Shown: in pieces, positions 63,098 to 64,000 of the stretch
Numbering within the stretch: the stretch's first letter is position 1
Layout: the number at the start of each line of letters is the position of its first letter
NCBI GenBank assembly: GCA_949296365.1
Contig: CASFPZ010000004.1
Location: 1-64,000, forward strand
DNA length: 64,000 bases
Direction: 5' to 3'
Origin: an uncultured Akkermansia sp.
GTDB lineage: Bacteria; Verrucomicrobiota; Verrucomicrobiia; Verrucomicrobiales; Akkermansiaceae
The notes under the pieces: model-generated
The model's database searches: none
What the model was told of the DNA's origin: nothing
Seen by the model: only the letters and a program-made list of their open reading frames with translations
Made by a program: the position numbers and the translations under genes

Positions 63098-63937
63098 TTA
63101 TTCAAAGGACTCGACAGCCTGGACAAGACGAAAACATTCGACACATTCGCGTACGTCGTGAACCCTGTGGATCTGGGCACCATGGCGACGTCCATAAAGA
63201 CTAAGCGCGGCAGTGCCATGCGGCAGGAATCCGCGTTCTTGACTACCTAAAATCGTGCTGATCATACGCTTGCGAGACAAAGCAAGTAACATAGGAAGAT
63301 TGTGAACTCGAATGTCTTCCAAATGAGCCACCAAAGCTAAATTATGTTCCAGCGTTTTGCCAAAACCAATGCCAGGATCCCAACAAATCTGCTCTGGGTG
63401 AACTCCCGCATGAGTTAGGCTCTTGTACCGCTCTTCGAAAAATATACGGACTTCTGCAACGACGTCGGTATATTGCGGTGTCTCTTGCATCGTCGCAGGT
63501 TCTCCCTGCATGTGCATTGCCACTAAACCACATCCAAATTCGGCGCAAACCTCAGCCATCCCTTCTCGACGCGCGGCCTCGATGTCGTTGACGATATCGG
63601 CTCCAGCCTGGAGCGCTTCGCGAGCTACCTCGGGTTTGCGCGTATCGATCGAAATCAAGACCTCTGATCTACGGCGAACCCCTTCGACTACAGGCAACAC
63701 GCGAGACAATTCGAGATCGACGGGAATTTCTTGCGCTCCAGGGCGCGTCGATTCCCCACCAATGTCGACAATTGCCGCACCGTCGGCAACAAGCGCAAGG
63801 GCATGTTCAACAGCTCGATCGACAGAATCATACCGTCCTCCGTCAGAAAACGAATCTGGTGTAACGTTCACAATCCCCATGACAAGGTCGTTTGGGCTCA
63901 CATCGATCGTCTTTCCTTTGACACGCCATCTTCTCAT
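63098..63937 (-). CDS. folP: Dihydropteroate synthase
   Basis: Folate-pathway enzyme joining p-aminobenzoate to dihydropterin pyrophosphate; target of sulfonamides. The ATG at 63937 gives MRRWRVKGKTIDVSPNDLVMGIVNVTPDSFSDGGRY; the frame is open to an ATG at 63991, 18 codons upstream. Pterin-binding motifs are complete: GIVNVTPDSFSDGG, VDIGGESTRPGA, SIDTRKPEVAREAL, IVNDIEA, VAMHMQGEP, DPGIGFGKTLEHN, ALSRKRMI and GTAALSLYGRRHGAQIHRVHDV. Length 279 is typical. Confidence 0.96.
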   Translation of the reverse strand: MRRWRVKGKTIDVSPNDLVMGIVNVTPDSFSDGGRYDSVDRAVEHALALVADGAAIVDIGGESTRPGAQEIPVDLELSRVLPVVEGVRRRSEVLISIDTRKPEVAREALQAGADIVNDIEAARREGMAEVCAEFGCGLVAMHMQGEPATMQETPQYTDVVAEVRIFFEERYKSLTHAGVHPEQICWDPGIGFGKTLEHNLALVAHLEDIRVHNLPMLLALSRKRMISTILGSQERGFLPHGTAALSLYGRRHGAQIHRVHDVRECVECFRLVQAVESFE

Positions 63938-64000
63938 AGAACGTAGTAATAGCCTGCCAGAACAGATAGCGACAATCCTTTTCCCCGTCACACTGTCAGC

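Overview
The window reads as a chromosomal segment of a Verrucomicrobiota-like bacterium, most plausibly a gut or mucosa-associated relative of Akkermansia. This is an inference from content: a huge secreted autotransporter-type beta-strand repeat protein, many signal-peptide-bearing glycan enzymes, a complete-looking L-fucose uptake and isomerisation cluster, a class I fumarase, meso-diaminopimelate dehydrogenase, few strong Shine-Dalgarno sequences, and several odd multidomain secreted proteins. No rRNA, CRISPR array, phage or insertion sequence was seen. One tRNA gene, tRNA-Ala(CGC), is present.

Layout. 1-9.6 kb is a glycan-degradation island: the 5' part of an autotransporter-like adhesin, a GH3 glycosidase with a PA14 insert, an SGNH esterase, a PL8 polysaccharide lyase and a GH105 unsaturated-uronyl hydrolase (PL8 and GH105 in one operon). 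9.7-12.2 kb holds housekeeping fumarase and PgsA. 12.2-22.2 kb is the most unusual stretch: a secreted protein resembling a gluzincin that has lost its zinc site, an ECF sigma factor, a membrane pseudokinase fused to a transglutaminase-like domain and a discoidin-like domain, a thioredoxin-fold protein that has lost its cysteines, an AmgK-like sugar kinase and a CHASE2-like membrane sensor without an output domain. 22.3-28.7 kb is ferritin and the fucose cluster fucP-fucI-fucK-fucU. 28.8-40 kb is mostly housekeeping (fabD, ddh, Lrp/AsnC plus aminotransferase, asd, polyprenyl synthase, nadC, pdxH, mutarotase), with a catalytically dead-looking GH20 paralogue and a secreted Cys/His protein. 40-45 kb has a LysR regulator, a secreted hydrolase, a YeiH-family and an OPT-family transporter.

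45.2-47.6 kb is a tandem trio of DUF4230-like membrane proteins of which two are broken, one by a frameshift exactly in the loop of a perfect hairpin and one by an in-frame stop. 47.8-54.9 kb is housekeeping (NdpA-like, GNAT, HU, RlmI-like, DedA, gap, pgk). 55.0-57.2 kb is a second decaying tandem family, GYF_2 plus DUF805 membrane proteins: one intact copy, one copy whose frame is broken exactly at a TGGTC pentanucleotide repeat (a candidate phase switch), and one short remnant. 57.4-64 kb has a CDF metal exporter, a secreted phosphoesterase, glycyl-tRNA synthetase, a CbiX-like protein and folP.

How it fits together: the first island would depolymerise uronate-containing host or plant polysaccharide outside the cytoplasm, and the fucose cluster would import and process fucose released from mucin-type glycans. 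The ECF-sigma/pseudoenzyme locus is the best candidate for an undescribed system, probably an envelope-sensing or envelope-scaffold module; its function cannot be read from sequence. Starts were moved inward from the longest open frame wherever a signal peptide or family N-terminus indicated it.
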